From Hevea brasiliensis (Eukaryota; Streptophyta; Magnoliopsida; Malpighiales; Euphorbiaceae), in assembly GCF_030052815.1 (NCBI RefSeq), contig NC_079510.1, forward strand, positions 34,985,024-35,049,023: a DNA stretch of 64,000 nucleotides, given 5' to 3'. Below, one piece after another: positions 43,850 through 56,010 of this stretch (the first letter of the stretch is position 1; each line of letters begins with the position of its first letter). The translations under genes were made by a program, and so were the position numbers. A model generated the notes under the pieces. The model worked only from the letters and a program-made list of their open reading frames with translations, was not told the origin of the DNA and made no database searches.

Positions 43850-46222
43850 ATTATACAATTAAGGCTCTTGAGATCTTGAAATTTAGGAGAAAAATTGGAG
43901 AAAATAGTCAATTGATGCAATTGACCCTAAATGAGGTTAGAAATGGTCAATTGTGATGAATTGTGATGTGTTTGAATGAGTTAAAATGAAATGCAATTAG
44001 GATTAGTGAAGGGTCCCAATCTGGCAGTTTGACCTAGGTCTTTTTCAAGGATCAAAACTGTAATTCTGCCACCCCAATTGGTATAAGGCTAATTGGATAT
44101 GAAAGTAGACACATAATGACACAATTTTCATGCGGAAACCATGCCCAGAAAATGACATTAAGATAGTGAACAATTAGGTCAAATCTGGGTAATGTGCACT
44201 GCCACTGTACAGAAAAAACAAAATGAACAGTGTTTGTTTATTTGGCCATAACTTGGTGTAGGAAGGTCCAAATGACCTGAATTTTATACCGATGGAAAGC
44301 TGCAACATATCACTACAACTTTGATGAAGAACACAAACCCAAATTTTGACCATAAACCATCCAAAAAGTGAGCTGCAATCAGCACACTAAAACTGCTAGA
44401 ACCAATAAAGTGCCTAGAATTCTGGGTTTAAACTAATCCGGCTAGCTTTAGAAAATGACCATATCTTGGGCTACAAAACTCCAAATGAAGTGATTCAAAA
44501 AGAGAATTAAAGATAAGACAATAAGGAATAACTTTTATGAATAACACTTAGCCAAATTCCCACAATAACTAGACCAATGGAACAGTGCAAAACAGGGCAC
44601 CAAAACTAGAGAATTGAATTTTCTCTTAGGAGATCTAGAAAATTTAAATGGCAACCAAGACCAATAAATTAGACACTCAAAATGTGGTATGTGGGAATAA
44701 TTGAAATTCACATACCTATTGAGCATGAAAAAGTCAATATTTTTGACTTGAATAGTGATATGAATAGTAATCCTAAAATACCAAGTTTAAGGAGTGCTAT
44801 TTTAAGCAAAATTAGGGGTGCAATTAAGTAGATATAAAATTTATTATTGGAATTATTATAAGTTGTGATATTGAAACACTGTGAATTATGTGTTTTAGTC
44901 GAGAAGGATACTGGTAAAGAATAAGAGACACCGAGTCAAGGCCAAGAGGCGACTCGTAAGAGGTTTGTGCACAACATATGATATCTTTTTGAATTTTGTT
45001 TTGAAATTGTGTTGAATGAATTGTGAAAATTATTTATGACTTGTTTTGTATCAAATAATTCTATTGAAACTATATATATATGCTATTGACTCAAATGGTT
45101 GGGAAAATAAATTGTATGTAAATAGTTGACATTTTAATTTTTAGAAAATTATTAAAATAGTTTAAAATCATAGTGTCATGATCAAATGTTTGAATTCCTC
45201 ACTAACTTGACTAGTGGGAGGAAATAGTTTTGTACTCCCTCTCTTGCTGAAGTGTTGAGGAGCGTGCCTGTAGAGGAAGAAATTTGAATGGATACCCATA
45301 GATTTGAGCTAGCTAGCCTTTGGTTGTTGAGATGAAAAATATATTGATGGCATGATATAACTGTGTGATTTTATAAAAATTGTTTTATGGCTTTTGAAGT
45401 GAAAATTTCTTTGATTAAAATTCTAAATTATGTTTTGTATCTGTTTATCAATTCTAATACTGTATTTGAACTAATCATGATTTAATATATGCATAAATTT
45501 GTATTTTGCTATGTTGTGCACCACTGAGTAATTGTACTCAGCGATGGCTTTCGTTGCTGTTGCAGGTAGAGAGACTGGTAAAGAAGCAGGTAAGCTGCTA
45601 AGGACTGAAAAGTACTTCACTTTTGAATTTTTGTCGGGTATTGAATTATACCATTTTGTATATATTTATTTTAATTTATATGATTATATATATGTTTTGT
45701 AATTGATTTTGAGCAGTTGTACAGTAAATTTATAATAGTATTATTTTTAGATTTTATTTTTATAAATTAAACTTGTGAAAATAAATTAAATATTTTTAAA
45801 TGCAATATGGATGAGTTTATTTAAGTGTTTTGAAAACATTGTAAATTATGGAAGTTGAGTTAAATTGTGTTGATTTGAATTGTATTAATATATTGGAGGT
45901 TGGGGATTGTGATTGAAAATAATTGGAAATACTTTTTACAGGTTTTAAAATTTTTTGTTTTCCTCAATTATAGACGGCACTCTACTAAAATTTTTATAAA
46001 ATTTATGAAAAAATAAAAATGATCAAAAATTTTACCTGACTTTTATACTTCAAATAAAAGTTTTTAATAATTGTTAAAAGTACTTATCACCTTTAAAAGA
46101 CGATAAAATTATTTTAAAATTCCTTATAATGTATTTAATGGGATATCGGTAGGTGAAGTTCGATAATTCATTAAGTATATTATGAAATCATGTTTTACCT
46201 TACAGAAATGCAAGGTGTGACA
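43850..46222 (-). mobile_element. Truncated LTR of the Tekay-like family, inverted
   Basis: On + it ends GGTGTGACA at 46222, the reverse complement of the TGTCACACC start of these LTRs. Reading on minus, shared landmarks appear in order: ACTCAGTGGTGCAC near 45535, CTAGCTAGC near 45310, an ACTCG...CGACTCGT block near 44950, ATTTGGAGTTTTGTAGC near 44480. The last third, with the TGTAACACCC end, is missing, so the left limit is approximate. Confidence 0.65.
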
Positions 46223-47280
46223 AAACGTAAACAGAAGTTTCCCTATTCTAATATATCAAAGAGATAATTTTGATATTTTATCTCCGTAAAAAGTAAATTG
46301 AATATGATTTTAACATAGTCAAATCATTTCATAAAAAAGAAAGTATAAACTAATCTATAAATTGATAATATATATATATTCAATTTTTTTATCACAACTG
46401 TACAAAAATATAAATTCATGATTTTTAATTACAAAAATATTAATTATCGTCGCAACCTCTAAATTAATATTTGTCTGGAACACACGAGATTATTAGACGT
46501 TACCCTGAACTTTTTAAAAATTTTTAAAATATAAAATGTTTAATTTTTGAAATTTTAAACAATTATAGGTTAATCCAAATATTAAAATATTTTTAATAAT
46601 ATACCCATTTTTTAAAGAAAAATGACAGACATGAAATTGCATTCAAAATCAATTAATGCTAACTTATTAATAGTGTACGTTTGAAAATTTTAAAATTATT
46701 AAAATTTAGTTTTTTTTATTAAAATTATAAGTTATTTTGAAAAATGTTTTATATAAAAAAATGACGTAATTTTACAATAATATAATTTATTTAATATTTT
46801 TTAAAAAAATTAAAATATCCTACTTAATTTATATATTTTCTTTATAAATTAGGGAAAAATAAAAAATATATTCTTTTCATTTATCAATTATTTCAAAAAA
46901 TATAATTCAAATGAATTTTATTATTTTAAATATATAAATTTTGTTATAAAAGTTATTTAATTTAATTTAATTTTTAATATAAATATTAAATTGAACACTA
47001 TCAGAACAATCATTTAAACTTCGTTAAGAAAAAAAATATTTTTAAGAACAGAATATAATTCATTTCTTACATAATTATATTATTTTTTATTTAATTTTTT
47101 TAAAATTAAATTATTCTTTAACATAAAAATTAATAAAAAAATCAATTAAATTAAATTTTTATGAAATTTTAATTTTCAAACACAATGTTAAAATGCAGAT
47201 AAATTTGTAATTCTTTTCCTATTGTCATCTTGTTTATCATTTCCGTAACGTTTCTTCAATGTCTGACACTGTAATAAAGG
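46223..47280. other. Very AT-rich intergenic DNA, no gene seen
   Basis: Long A/T runs and no open frame of note. Confidence 0.8.
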
Positions 47281-47376
47281 ATGGTTAATGGCAAGGCAGA
47301 GGAGGTGACGTCGGGTACGAGCTGCGAGGCGGAATTTATGATGACCGGCAGAGATGGCATCTGGGAATGCAAATGA
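47281..47376 (+). CDS. Small GC-rich ORF, 31 codons, unknown
   Basis: ATG at 47281 opens a frame reading MVNGKAEEVTSGTS and ending GRDGIWECK before TGA at 47374-47376. It stands out because base composition rises sharply above the surrounding AT-rich DNA over the ORF and the next 20 bp. It might be a first exon or a remnant of a host gene. No family is recognised. A sequence-only call this short is weak. Confidence 0.25.
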   Translation: MVNGKAEEVTSGTSCEAEFMMTGRDGIWECK

Positions 47377-48758
47377 TGGGCGGAATTTTAAATGATTCCA
47401 ACATAAAATTCAGTCGGTTTTTCATTGAATTTGATAGTAAGTTTGAAAAGAAAAAATTAGGATGACTGGATAATTGGATCTTGACCCGTTAACCCAGTCA
47501 ATTTGTTAATTTAAAATGTTTTCAATTTAAAATTTTAAAAAATATTAATGATATTAATTTTTTAAATTTATTTCTCTCCGATAGGGAAAAGATATTTCTC
47601 TCTTAAAAACCTAGAGAGAAATAAAAGAATTACATTATTTTTGGGTGGAAAAAAAATAAAAAATATAATGATTAATGAGGAAAATAAATTTCTTATTTTA
47701 TGTTTAGTTAAAAAAAATATTGAGACGAAAGATACTTTTTAAAGTAATAAAATTATAATATTATCTTTAAATGTTCAAAAAGAACATAAAAAAATATTTT
47801 TATAATTTTAAATATATTTTTATTTTTTTTAATTTAAAAAAAATAAAGAGTGAAATCTAATTTTTATTTTCCTTTTAAATTTTTTTCTTTTTATTTTACT
47901 CTTTAATCAAATATAAATAAATAAAAAATAAAATTATTTTCTTCTCAAAATTTGCCCCCTTCCTTATTTTTCTTCAATGCAAGCACAACATTAATAATTT
48001 TATATCATCTTAAATCTATATGAATTAGGGAATGCATGCTTTATAAAATTTGCCAAAAAGCAACTGGCTTTTTTGTTTTTTTTTGGAAAGAATTGGAAAC
48101 TGGTCAAAAGCAGCAGCCGACAGATTGGTTGACTAGGTAAACTAAGCTGTCCTCAGTTATTTCTTTGTCCTCTTTTTCTAACCGCTCACTTGACGTCTAT
48201 TTATTGGCAGATTAGAGGATGCACTGTATATAGTATCAATCACCCATAAAAAAAAAATTTGTTTTTTAAATTTAATAATATAAGACTTATTTTATGAGTG
48301 AAGGTGTGAAAGTATTAATAATTTGTTTTATTTATTTATATTTTTCTTTATAAGTAATTTTTTCTTGTCAATTAATTTTTTTTTTAATTTCTTACTTGAT
48401 ATATCTGAACCAAGCTTAAAACATAGGTAAAATTTTGCCTTATTAAATGCACAAAATGTTGATGGGAATTTTCATTATCCTAATAATGTAAATCCATGAT
48501 CAACAAGTTTTAAATATTTAAAATTGTAATTATTTTTACGAAAATTATTGTGTGAATTGAGAATAATAAAAAATAATATTTTTTTAAAAATAAAATAATA
48601 ATTTTTCTTAATTTGAAGAAAATAAAATTTTATATTCAGATAAAAAAAATACATACACACAAAATGCACTCTATAATCTATCTTATTTTTAATTCTAACG
48701 TATAAAATAAACCCTTATATTATTATAATTTTCAGGGTAAGATGAAAAAAAAAAGACA
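47377..48758. other. AT-rich intergenic DNA downstream of the UGT gene
   Basis: No gene supported. The 64-residue minus frame at 48475-48669 is Phe/Asn/Lys-rich chance coding. Confidence 0.75.
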
Positions 48759-50169
48759 CTATTCATTCTCATTCACGTCATCTTTGCTACGGCAAAACTC
48801 CTGAAGAGGAATGTCTAACGTGCGCCAGGATGAGCCAGTACCTTCCTCCATAGCTTTCTTGGCCATCTCTGCAAACTCGTTCACCTTTTTTCTTACCTTC
48901 TTCCCCATCTCTCCTTCCATCAACTCCTTCACCATCTTTTCTAAACCTTCCCATTTCACAAACCCTCTCACTGATCCATTACAGGTTTCTACTCTCAACC
49001 CTATTTTTATCTCCTCCACCACCATTCTTGCATTTAAGTGCTGCTCTGCCATCATGGGCCATGCAAGAATTGGCACCCCTGCACATATGCTCTCTAGTAC
49101 TGAGTTCCATCCACAGTGGCTCAAGAACCCTTGTATACTTGGGTGCATTAATATCTCCATTTGATCCACCCAATCCCTCACTATCATTCCTCTTTCCTTC
49201 ACCCTCTCTTCAAACCCATCTCCCAACTCTGATTCTTTTTCCTTATAACCCACAGGAAGTTTACCCTAGATTCTTCCAAACCAGTTCTTATCTCCTTGAG
49301 CTGTTCTGCTGAGATCTCCGCCTGAGATCCAAACGCCACGTATAGGACCGAGCTTCCTTGCTTTTGCTTTTCATCTAACCACAGAATCCAAATGGTATAC
49401 TTTTGTGGAACAGTTTCAACCTGTGGTGTATTGGCTAGGCACAAGGGCCCCACACACCAGGTCTTTCGCGTACTGCGGTTACAGTAATCGACGAAAACAG
49501 GTTCAAGTTCGTAGAAGCTATTTGATAGATAACCATTACTTACTGATGCTCCTGTCAATGATTTTACCAGGAACTCAAAGTGAGGACCTTTTAATTCGGG
49601 GTCTCTGAACACCGGTTCAAAATCATTTCTAGTAACCTTAATCCATGGAAACTCACTCACATTGATTAACTCGTCATCTAACTCAGGCCCAAACAAGGCC
49701 CTACTCTCTGCTACAACTTTTGACAGGCCAGAGGCGTAATTGGACATACCATAAAATAACAGTCTTGGAATACCAAACTTCACAGCAGACTCTGCAGCCC
49801 ACCACAGGAAGCCATCAAACACCATGAAGTTGACAACTGGGAAACTTTCTAGCTCCCTTTCAAAGTCCGGTTGCATACGTTCGGTGGCAAGAGCAAACTG
49901 AGGATATAGTGATATGGAGGGTAGTTTGTCCGTACTTTCGATGCCTGAAGGGATTTCAGGTACATTTTCAGGAAAGGAAGATCAATAATAGAGGCAGTGG
50001 TATTGGAAAGAAATTTAGCAGTGAAAGGATGATTGGCCGGAGTTGTAAAGACAGTGACGGCAGTCCCACGACGGAGGAGGAGGTGGGCTAGGTGGAGGAG
50101 TGGGATGGTGTGGCCTTTGGACATAAAAGGGAATATAACTGCGTGATACTGTGGCTTAGAAGACTCCAT
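48759..50169 (-). pseudogene. UDP-glycosyltransferase, UGT90A-like, with two frameshifts
   Basis: A family-1 plant glycosyltransferase that would transfer sugar, probably glucose, from UDP-sugar to a small acceptor in the cytosol. From ATG at 50169 the N-terminal domain shows FPFMSKGHTIPLLHLA with catalytic His20; Asp near residue 119 (FMVFDGFLWW) is its partner. The 44-residue PSPG box (49041-49172) starts WVDQ, contains HCGWNS and ends AEQ; the final Gln favours UDP-glucose. Total length about 470 residues is normal. Two one-base losses break it: near 49972-49977, and in a T-run at 49236-49240. All motifs are kept, so it is either a recent pseudogene or sequence error. No intron seen. UGT90A assignment is by recognition. 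Confidence 0.87.
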
Positions 50170-50254
50170 AATAATATGCCTCAACAATAGCTTTAATGAT
50201 GAAAAGAAAATGGTATTAGGAGTTATGGAAATACAGAACTCAGAATAAGAAATG

Positions 50255-50263
50255 GATTTATAG
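50255..50263 (-). promoter_or_regulatory. TATA box of the UGT gene
   Basis: TATAAATCC on minus, about 90 bp upstream of the ATG at 50169; normal spacing for a plant promoter. Confidence 0.6.
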
Positions 50264-50270
50264 ACGGCAT

Positions 50271-51883
50271 AGGAAGGTGCATTTTCTATGAGATGCTACC
50301 ATTATAAACTCACCACAGAACGTGGTTGCTTGCTGGTAGGCACTATAGGGTTGGAGGTTTTCAACCCGAGTTGGATCCCAAACTAAGCTGAGACTAAATA
50401 TTGCCTTCAGTGAGGATGTTAATAGAGTTGGAATATTATACCCTTTCTCAACGCCTTAATACCAATCTCAAGTTGGATAGTAAGTTTTCTTGTGGTGGGC
50501 TAAATCAGGGCAACGAAGCAACTTAACCGTGAACCATAGATCACCATTTGGAGCGCTATTTTTAGAAAAACAATATTATTAAATTATTGCTATTAACTTG
50601 ATTTTTAACATGGGAATAAAATTTAATAATTATTAAATTTAATAATTATTAAATTAATATTATAATTAAAAAATAATATTTATGCAATGTTCTCTTTCGG
50701 TGTGCGGCCATTAAAAAATAATAATTATGTGCTTTGCGTGGCTATTACGACTGTAACGTGTGGTGCGTATTCTCTCTTTCTATTGTTTTGGAATTCCACA
50801 AAATTTCATCTTCAACTAACGATTTAAAATTAAGCAATAACTAATAAATGTAATTAATTACTCATCTAATTTCAGTTATTAATCTGATTTCTAAATAAAT
50901 TCAGATTTCACTATAAATAATATTTATGCATACCAGCATCACTGAAGACATTATATGTCTATTTAATATTGAGTTTAGATTATTCAAATTATTTTTTTAA
51001 AATAAAAATATTATTTTAAATATTATTAAAAAAATAATTTAAAAAAATTTATTTTATTATTTTAATATTTTTATAATTAAAATTTATTAAATTTAATTTT
51101 AAATTATTTTTAATATTCTCTAATTAATATATTTAAAAAATAATTTTCTTAATAATAATTTCAAATAAATTCTATATCTTCTATTATAAATATATTAATT
51201 TTATTCTTTTTATTTATTTTAATTAAGTATTTTTTTTAATAAAGAACTTGTTATTTTATATATATATATATATATAAATCCTTTATTTTAACTGATAATC
51301 TTGCCTGCTTGATAGAGCAAGCTAGGTGGCTAACTTTGATTTAAATTCCTCCATATTTGACTGCTTGATAATGAGTTGATGACCTCTGTAGACCATAAAT
51401 TTCTTTATGACCAAGCAAATGTTTGGCAGTACTCAAATAAGTGGTGAAAGTACATTGATGCATGGCTGTGCAAAGGACAACAATTGTCGTAAAGGGTTTC
51501 GTCCCAGTACCAATCCCCACGCCACATTAATTTGCGTGTAATAGGCTGCAACAGCGTACCTATCAGAAAGTGACCGGACTAGTAACATGTTAGCCTCAAA
51601 CTCAACATTAATCGTCAAACTCAACAAAGGCAGGTTGAACCCTAGTGGACCTTTTACGCCAGCGGATGCTTGCACATATGGAGGGGCCTGCTTCGTGATG
51701 CTTCGGGCCTTTGATGTTGTGGCTTCGCATCGAACTTAGATCGCTTCTCAGTGGCGGCAGCTGAATCTTCAGGGTCTTTAGACTGGCTGGGGACAAAGGC
51801 TCGTTTGAATGTGATAACCTTTCTGTGGTAACGTGGGCGAGAGCAGGAACGGCAAAAGTTTGCCGACCCAATTTGATCTACTT

Positions 51884-51919
<36 letters not shown>

Positions 51920-52640
51920 AACATTATGTTTAAAACTTAGAATTTATAGTTTAATTTTTAAAAAAATAAATTTATATTATATATTAAGAAATTAAAATAA
52001 AAAAAATTCTGTAGAGAAATTTGCCTATGCTGCCAGATGAAAAAATCTCCGCCTGGATTCTAAATTTTTGTGCGGCAGAGATAGAAACAGCGATGTCACT
52101 CCCAATTCATCCCACTGCTATCCCTAGATGAGAAACGATGAGCTGCCTAATCTTAGCTTGTACTCCCTAGTGTGTTCCATTTGACAATTTATCACATGGG
52201 ATTGGGAAGCGAATATACTCAGTGAGATGAATTTCTGCGCATATTATTGGCATCATTGACGACCTCCTTTACCTGTTGAGACTCGGTATCTGGCGGATCC
52301 TTCTGAGGTATTCACCCCCGGCTTCTACACTAAGCGCCTTTCATTTGCCCTTTTGTTGTTTAGTTAATCTAAGCTTTGGCTCTCCTATTTTACCTTTATA
52401 TATATAAATAATTTACAAAATTCCCATTAATTTTCAATTGATTGGTGCTCTTTTATTTATTTCGTTAAAAAAGTGTGCCACATGGCTTTATCTATCTACT
52501 ATAATTTATCATAATTAATTATATATAAAAATGATATTTTAATTTATTTTTATATGAATATACGCACACATTATGTTATTTGTAGTATTGATTAATTTTA
52601 TTGATTTGAGATTAAATCCTCTTTCTATATAAACATATCA
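50271..52640. other. Intergenic DNA, mostly AT-rich, with one GC-richer island
   Basis: (TA)n tracts at about 51261-51275 and 51885-51915. The island 51440-51870 has overlapping minus frames of 80 and 87 codons and could be a decayed exon or transposon piece; I do not recognise it. At 52245-52330 is a short exon-like stretch ending TCTGAG|GTATTC. Nothing else supported. Confidence 0.6.
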
Positions 52641-52644
52641 TGAT

Positions 52645-52770
52645 TTATTTTTTTTTTTAAATTTTTTTCGAGGCAGAAAAACAATTTTATTAAGCATACT
52701 CATCAAGAGCCAAAATGTTACAGATAGAATGGGAGGTGAAACCCAAGTAGTAATGCAAGACAAGGTAATT
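52645..52770 (-). mobile_element. LINE 3' tail, left part
   Basis: A T-rich run followed by GAGGCAGAAAAACAATTTTATTAAGC reads as a poly(A) tail and 3' end on minus. It is interrupted exactly at the CACTA terminus; related sequence seems to resume at about 54005. Confidence 0.5.
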
Positions 52771-53990
52771 CACTACAAGAAAAAAGGAGATTTGAAACCG
52801 AATATTCGGTTTCAAATCAGTGAAAATCGGTTTCTAAATACATTTAGAAACCGATTTGAAACTGAAATATTCAGTTTTAAATCCGCAAGTTTCTAAATAA
52901 ATTTGAAACGGAAAATGGCGTCCGTTTCAAATTCTGAAGCTATTTTCAAACCACTATTCCGTTTCAAATTTAGAAACCACATATATTCGGTTTCAAATTC
53001 CGTTTTAATTTAAAAACGGATATTTTGGTTTCAATTTTTTTGAAACAGAAATTCCGTTTCAAATCGGTTTCTAAATTCTGAAACCGATCCTTGTGTTATT
53101 GGATTAGAAACGGAAAAATTCGTTTTTAATCCGTTTCAAATTACTAGTAGAAAATTTTTATTTTTTTATTTAATATATTATTTCCTGTATTGAAGCATAT
53201 AATATAATATTAATTTTAAATGCTCAACATCATAATATTTACAATATCAGGCTGTCAAATATCAAATATCAGTCAATATTATATATAAATATGACAGTGA
53301 AGGGTTATGACAATAATGTACTGTATGGAAAAATAAAATATCATAATAACAAAAAAAACAAGCTACTTGTCATTAACAAGATCATCACTCATCACCACTA
53401 TCAGCCTCTCTACCATCATCCTGATGAGTCGCATGCAGGTTGAAATTCATGGCTGCGTCTCTGCATCATTTGTGCCATTATGTTTTGCATCATTTGTTGC
53501 ATGCGCTCCTCTAGTGTCTGCTCACGTTGTCTGTATCTCTTCTCTAGCATTAACTCACGTTGTCGATCTCTCTCCTCCATTGTAACCAAACTATCCTTGA
53601 GCGTTGCAATAGTTTGATGCTAATTGTTGAATCTCTTCCTCCATTGCCTCCGACTGAGCGTAATAGGATGCGATGAAGATGATCCATGTGATGAGCTAGG
53701 GTAAAAATTGATGCTTGAGATCCAGAGAACCAATGATAGGAACATCGGGCCAAGGGCAACTGATGCACAATTCTCCAATCTTGGCCCAACTACTGAATGA
53801 ATGTGGTCAAGGCCACGGTTGAGTTTGAAAGTAATGGTTAAAGCGACCGAGCTGCCATTGGCAATGGAAGCATGACGGTGAACGCATACTGCAGCTACAA
53901 AAAGTTAGTAGCAAAGAAAATAAGTAATCTTAATCATTAGCAACAGATCTATATGTGTTATCGGTTAATTTATAATATGCATCCAATTAT
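52771..53990. mobile_element. CACTA (En/Spm) transposon, left end and internal remnant
   Basis: Starts CACTACAAGAAAAAAGG, the standard plant CACTA terminus. Subterminal repeats follow to about 53150: many direct and inverted copies of GAAACCGAATATTCGGTTTC and AAATCGGTTTCTAAAT. A coding remnant on minus lies at 53416-53604. No CTTGTAGTG right end was found, so the right limit (about 53990) is approximate and the element is probably truncated. Confidence 0.8.
53416..53604 (-). pseudogene. CACTA-encoded protein, C-terminal coiled-coil fragment
   Basis: On minus, a frame of about 60 codons ends at TGA 53416-53418. It reads with repeated RQRE and EERMQQMMQNIMAQMMQRR, the Gln/Met-rich coiled coil that ends many Ptta/En-Spm second-ORF proteins. 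Upstream the frame is lost by a small indel near 53610, though EEEIQQL-like sequence continues to about 53650. It has no start codon, so it is a fragment. Confidence 0.6.
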
Positions 53991-54004
53991 TAGAAACGGT
54001 TTAG

Positions 54005-54400
54005 CCAAATGGCACCAAAATCAAAAGGATTCCACAATGGCAAGGAGAAAACCAAAAAGACACTAAATACAAACTAGGAGGTAGCAGGTTTTCACCAAGG
54101 AAAGGCCCCAACAAAACAAGGCTCACTCCAAAAGGAGCCATATCCCAGCGATTGTCACGAACACCATTAATAGTCAAAATAAAAAGGAATAGTCTAATTG
54201 ATCTCTAGCTATAGAGACCATTGTTTAATCACGAGAGTAAAAGTTTAAGGCTTGCAGCTGGAAGGAGCTGCAGATCAAATCTCAAGAGCATAACCACTTC
54301 AAGCAAAAACATCAAAGATAGAATTCTCCCATCTAAAGAATCTTCTTGAGACCATAACCGAAGCGTTGGCCTTACCATTTATAACTTGAAATGCACAAAC
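54005..54400 (-). mobile_element. LINE 3' region, right part
   Basis: CCAAAAGGAGCCATATCCCA and GCGATTGTCACGAACACC (54130-54170) look like plant LINE 3' sequence read in reverse. Taken with 52645-52770 it suggests one LINE copy split by the CACTA insertion. No intact RT frame. Confidence 0.4.
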
Positions 54401-54580
54401 TAAGGTGCACATTTCATTGCACAATACTTTGTTGTTGCTCATGTGAAATTTGATTTATATATTTACCCATATATAAGTGTCAAGTCAAAATGAAATTAGA
54501 ATAGATTATTGTTATAGTAGGACAACATAAAATTTAAAGTATCCAGTGAACCCTACGGAGGAGCGACTTGGAAATTTAAC

Positions 54581-54749
54581 TCACTGTGAAAGTATTTCTT
54601 TCATTTGACTCGACATATGAAAGGACAATTCTGGACTAGGCCAATCTGCTCCATTCATTGAACTGGTTTCCATGTACCTTAGTAACCTCTGATAAAGTAA
54701 CGATGATAGCTCCAATAGATGCAGGAAGAAAGTCAATGAGGTCCTCGGG
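54581..54749 (-). pseudogene. Exon remnant resembling Mediator subunit 33 (MED33A/B)
   Basis: On minus, TTGCTTGCAG| precedes an exon-like stretch reading PEDLIDFLPASIGAI, then a Ser-Glu-Val-Thr-Lys segment, then after two small indels MNGADWPSPEL. I associate this order with plant MED33 (REF4/RFR1), a tail subunit of Mediator that represses phenylpropanoid genes. The copy stops at TGA 54581-54583. Only this piece is clear; identification is from memory of the family and should be treated as tentative. Confidence 0.45.
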
Positions 54750-54897
54750 CTGCAAGCATCCAAGAACTTTTTAGGTCTGTGTTCATATCTGATTAATTGA
54801 AAAAACACATCATACTGAGACTTCAATTTTACTTCCAATAAACATGTCGGTTTTACGCTAATGACAAAAAGGAAATTTCAATCCCTTAAGAAATATT

Positions 54898-55182
54898 TTT
54901 CAGGGTTCCCCGCGGTCCAGGAGCCTGATCAGCGGTCTACGCTATGACTTCCCGGTCGGTCACCATCGCTAGGGTTCTCGGCTAAGCTTAACTTGATTAC
55001 ATTTCTTTGTGTATTATTTTCCTTTGTTTTTTTCTTGTATTTTCTTTTCTTGTATTTTATTATTTTATGTCTTCCCTCACTCATATCGAAGTGTAGTTCC
55101 TAGGCATCCCTAGGCGTCCAGGACAACCAGCAGTCACTTTGGAGCAATTAGACGCACTGCCGAACATACAGGGGGTGTTACA
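54898..55182 (+). mobile_element. LTR 3'-end fragment (GGGTGTTACA terminus)
   Basis: Ends CAGGGGGTGTTACA at 55182, as the Tekay-like LTRs do, and is preceded by GC-rich sequence unlike its surroundings. The rest of the LTR is missing. Confidence 0.55.
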
Positions 55183-56010
55183 GATTATAAGAGTTAAAAA
55201 GAAGGCTATAGGAAGTGGGCCGAGTTACCTTCCATCATCTGCAAAATGTGAAGTGGGTCTTCGAGATTATTCCAGGTATCTACAGTGTTATAAATACAGG
55301 ATATATACAACAATGTGAGAACCCCAACAACTCAACAAAACAACTACTTCCAATCGATCAACAAATCAACAACTGATAGATGACTCTAGTAGTTCAATCA
55401 ATCTAAGACTGACATTTGATTCGTCCTTTACATTTATTATCGAATTTCAATTCCAAGCAATTTTTAATTTAGCCAATGCTGCATTTACTTTTCCAAACTT
55501 TTATAATTTTTTCTTGACAATCAATCTGAGTCTTGCTTTTCAATTTTAGTGAGTTATCTTTCACACTCCATTACATTTTCTAAAGATGAAGTTGTGTTAG
55601 GTGTAATTGATTCTCATAATTGTTTGATTGAGAAGTTAAGCGTAAATCCATAGTTGATACACTTAGTATCAGCACGCCCCCATTTAAGATATTTGTTAGC
55701 CTAATTATTTTTATAGCAAACAAATATACTTTTAGATAATTCTAGGGATTCTTAATAGCAAAATTGCAATTTTAGATAAAATGGGCATAATATGTAGTGG
55801 CACGCTAGTAATTTTGACAAAAAATAAGAGGTATTCTACAACCAAAAAACCGGTGGCATTCTCATAATAAACGTGAACACCAAGGGCAATCAGTTGCCCA
55901 TCTCCATCTTCAACCTTGAAAAGCGAGTTCATGGGCGATTCAAATGATTTTTGTCAATCTTTGGAAACCATAACCCTCTCATTTTAACACAAATTTATTA
56001 TGAAATATAT
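55183..56010. other. Possible decayed gene sequence on minus, not resolved
   Basis: At 55215-55275 a minus frame reads WNNLEDPLHILQMMEG next to a GT-type donor. At 55840-55932 another reads SLFKVEDGDGQLIALGVHV. Both look protein-like against an AT-rich background and have the orientation of the MED33-like remnant, but I cannot assign either. Confidence 0.3.

Noticed and set aside
53367..53585. 72-residue + frame
   Set aside because: Opposite strand of the CACTA coiled-coil fragment; composition reflects the repeated Gln/Met/Arg codons on minus.
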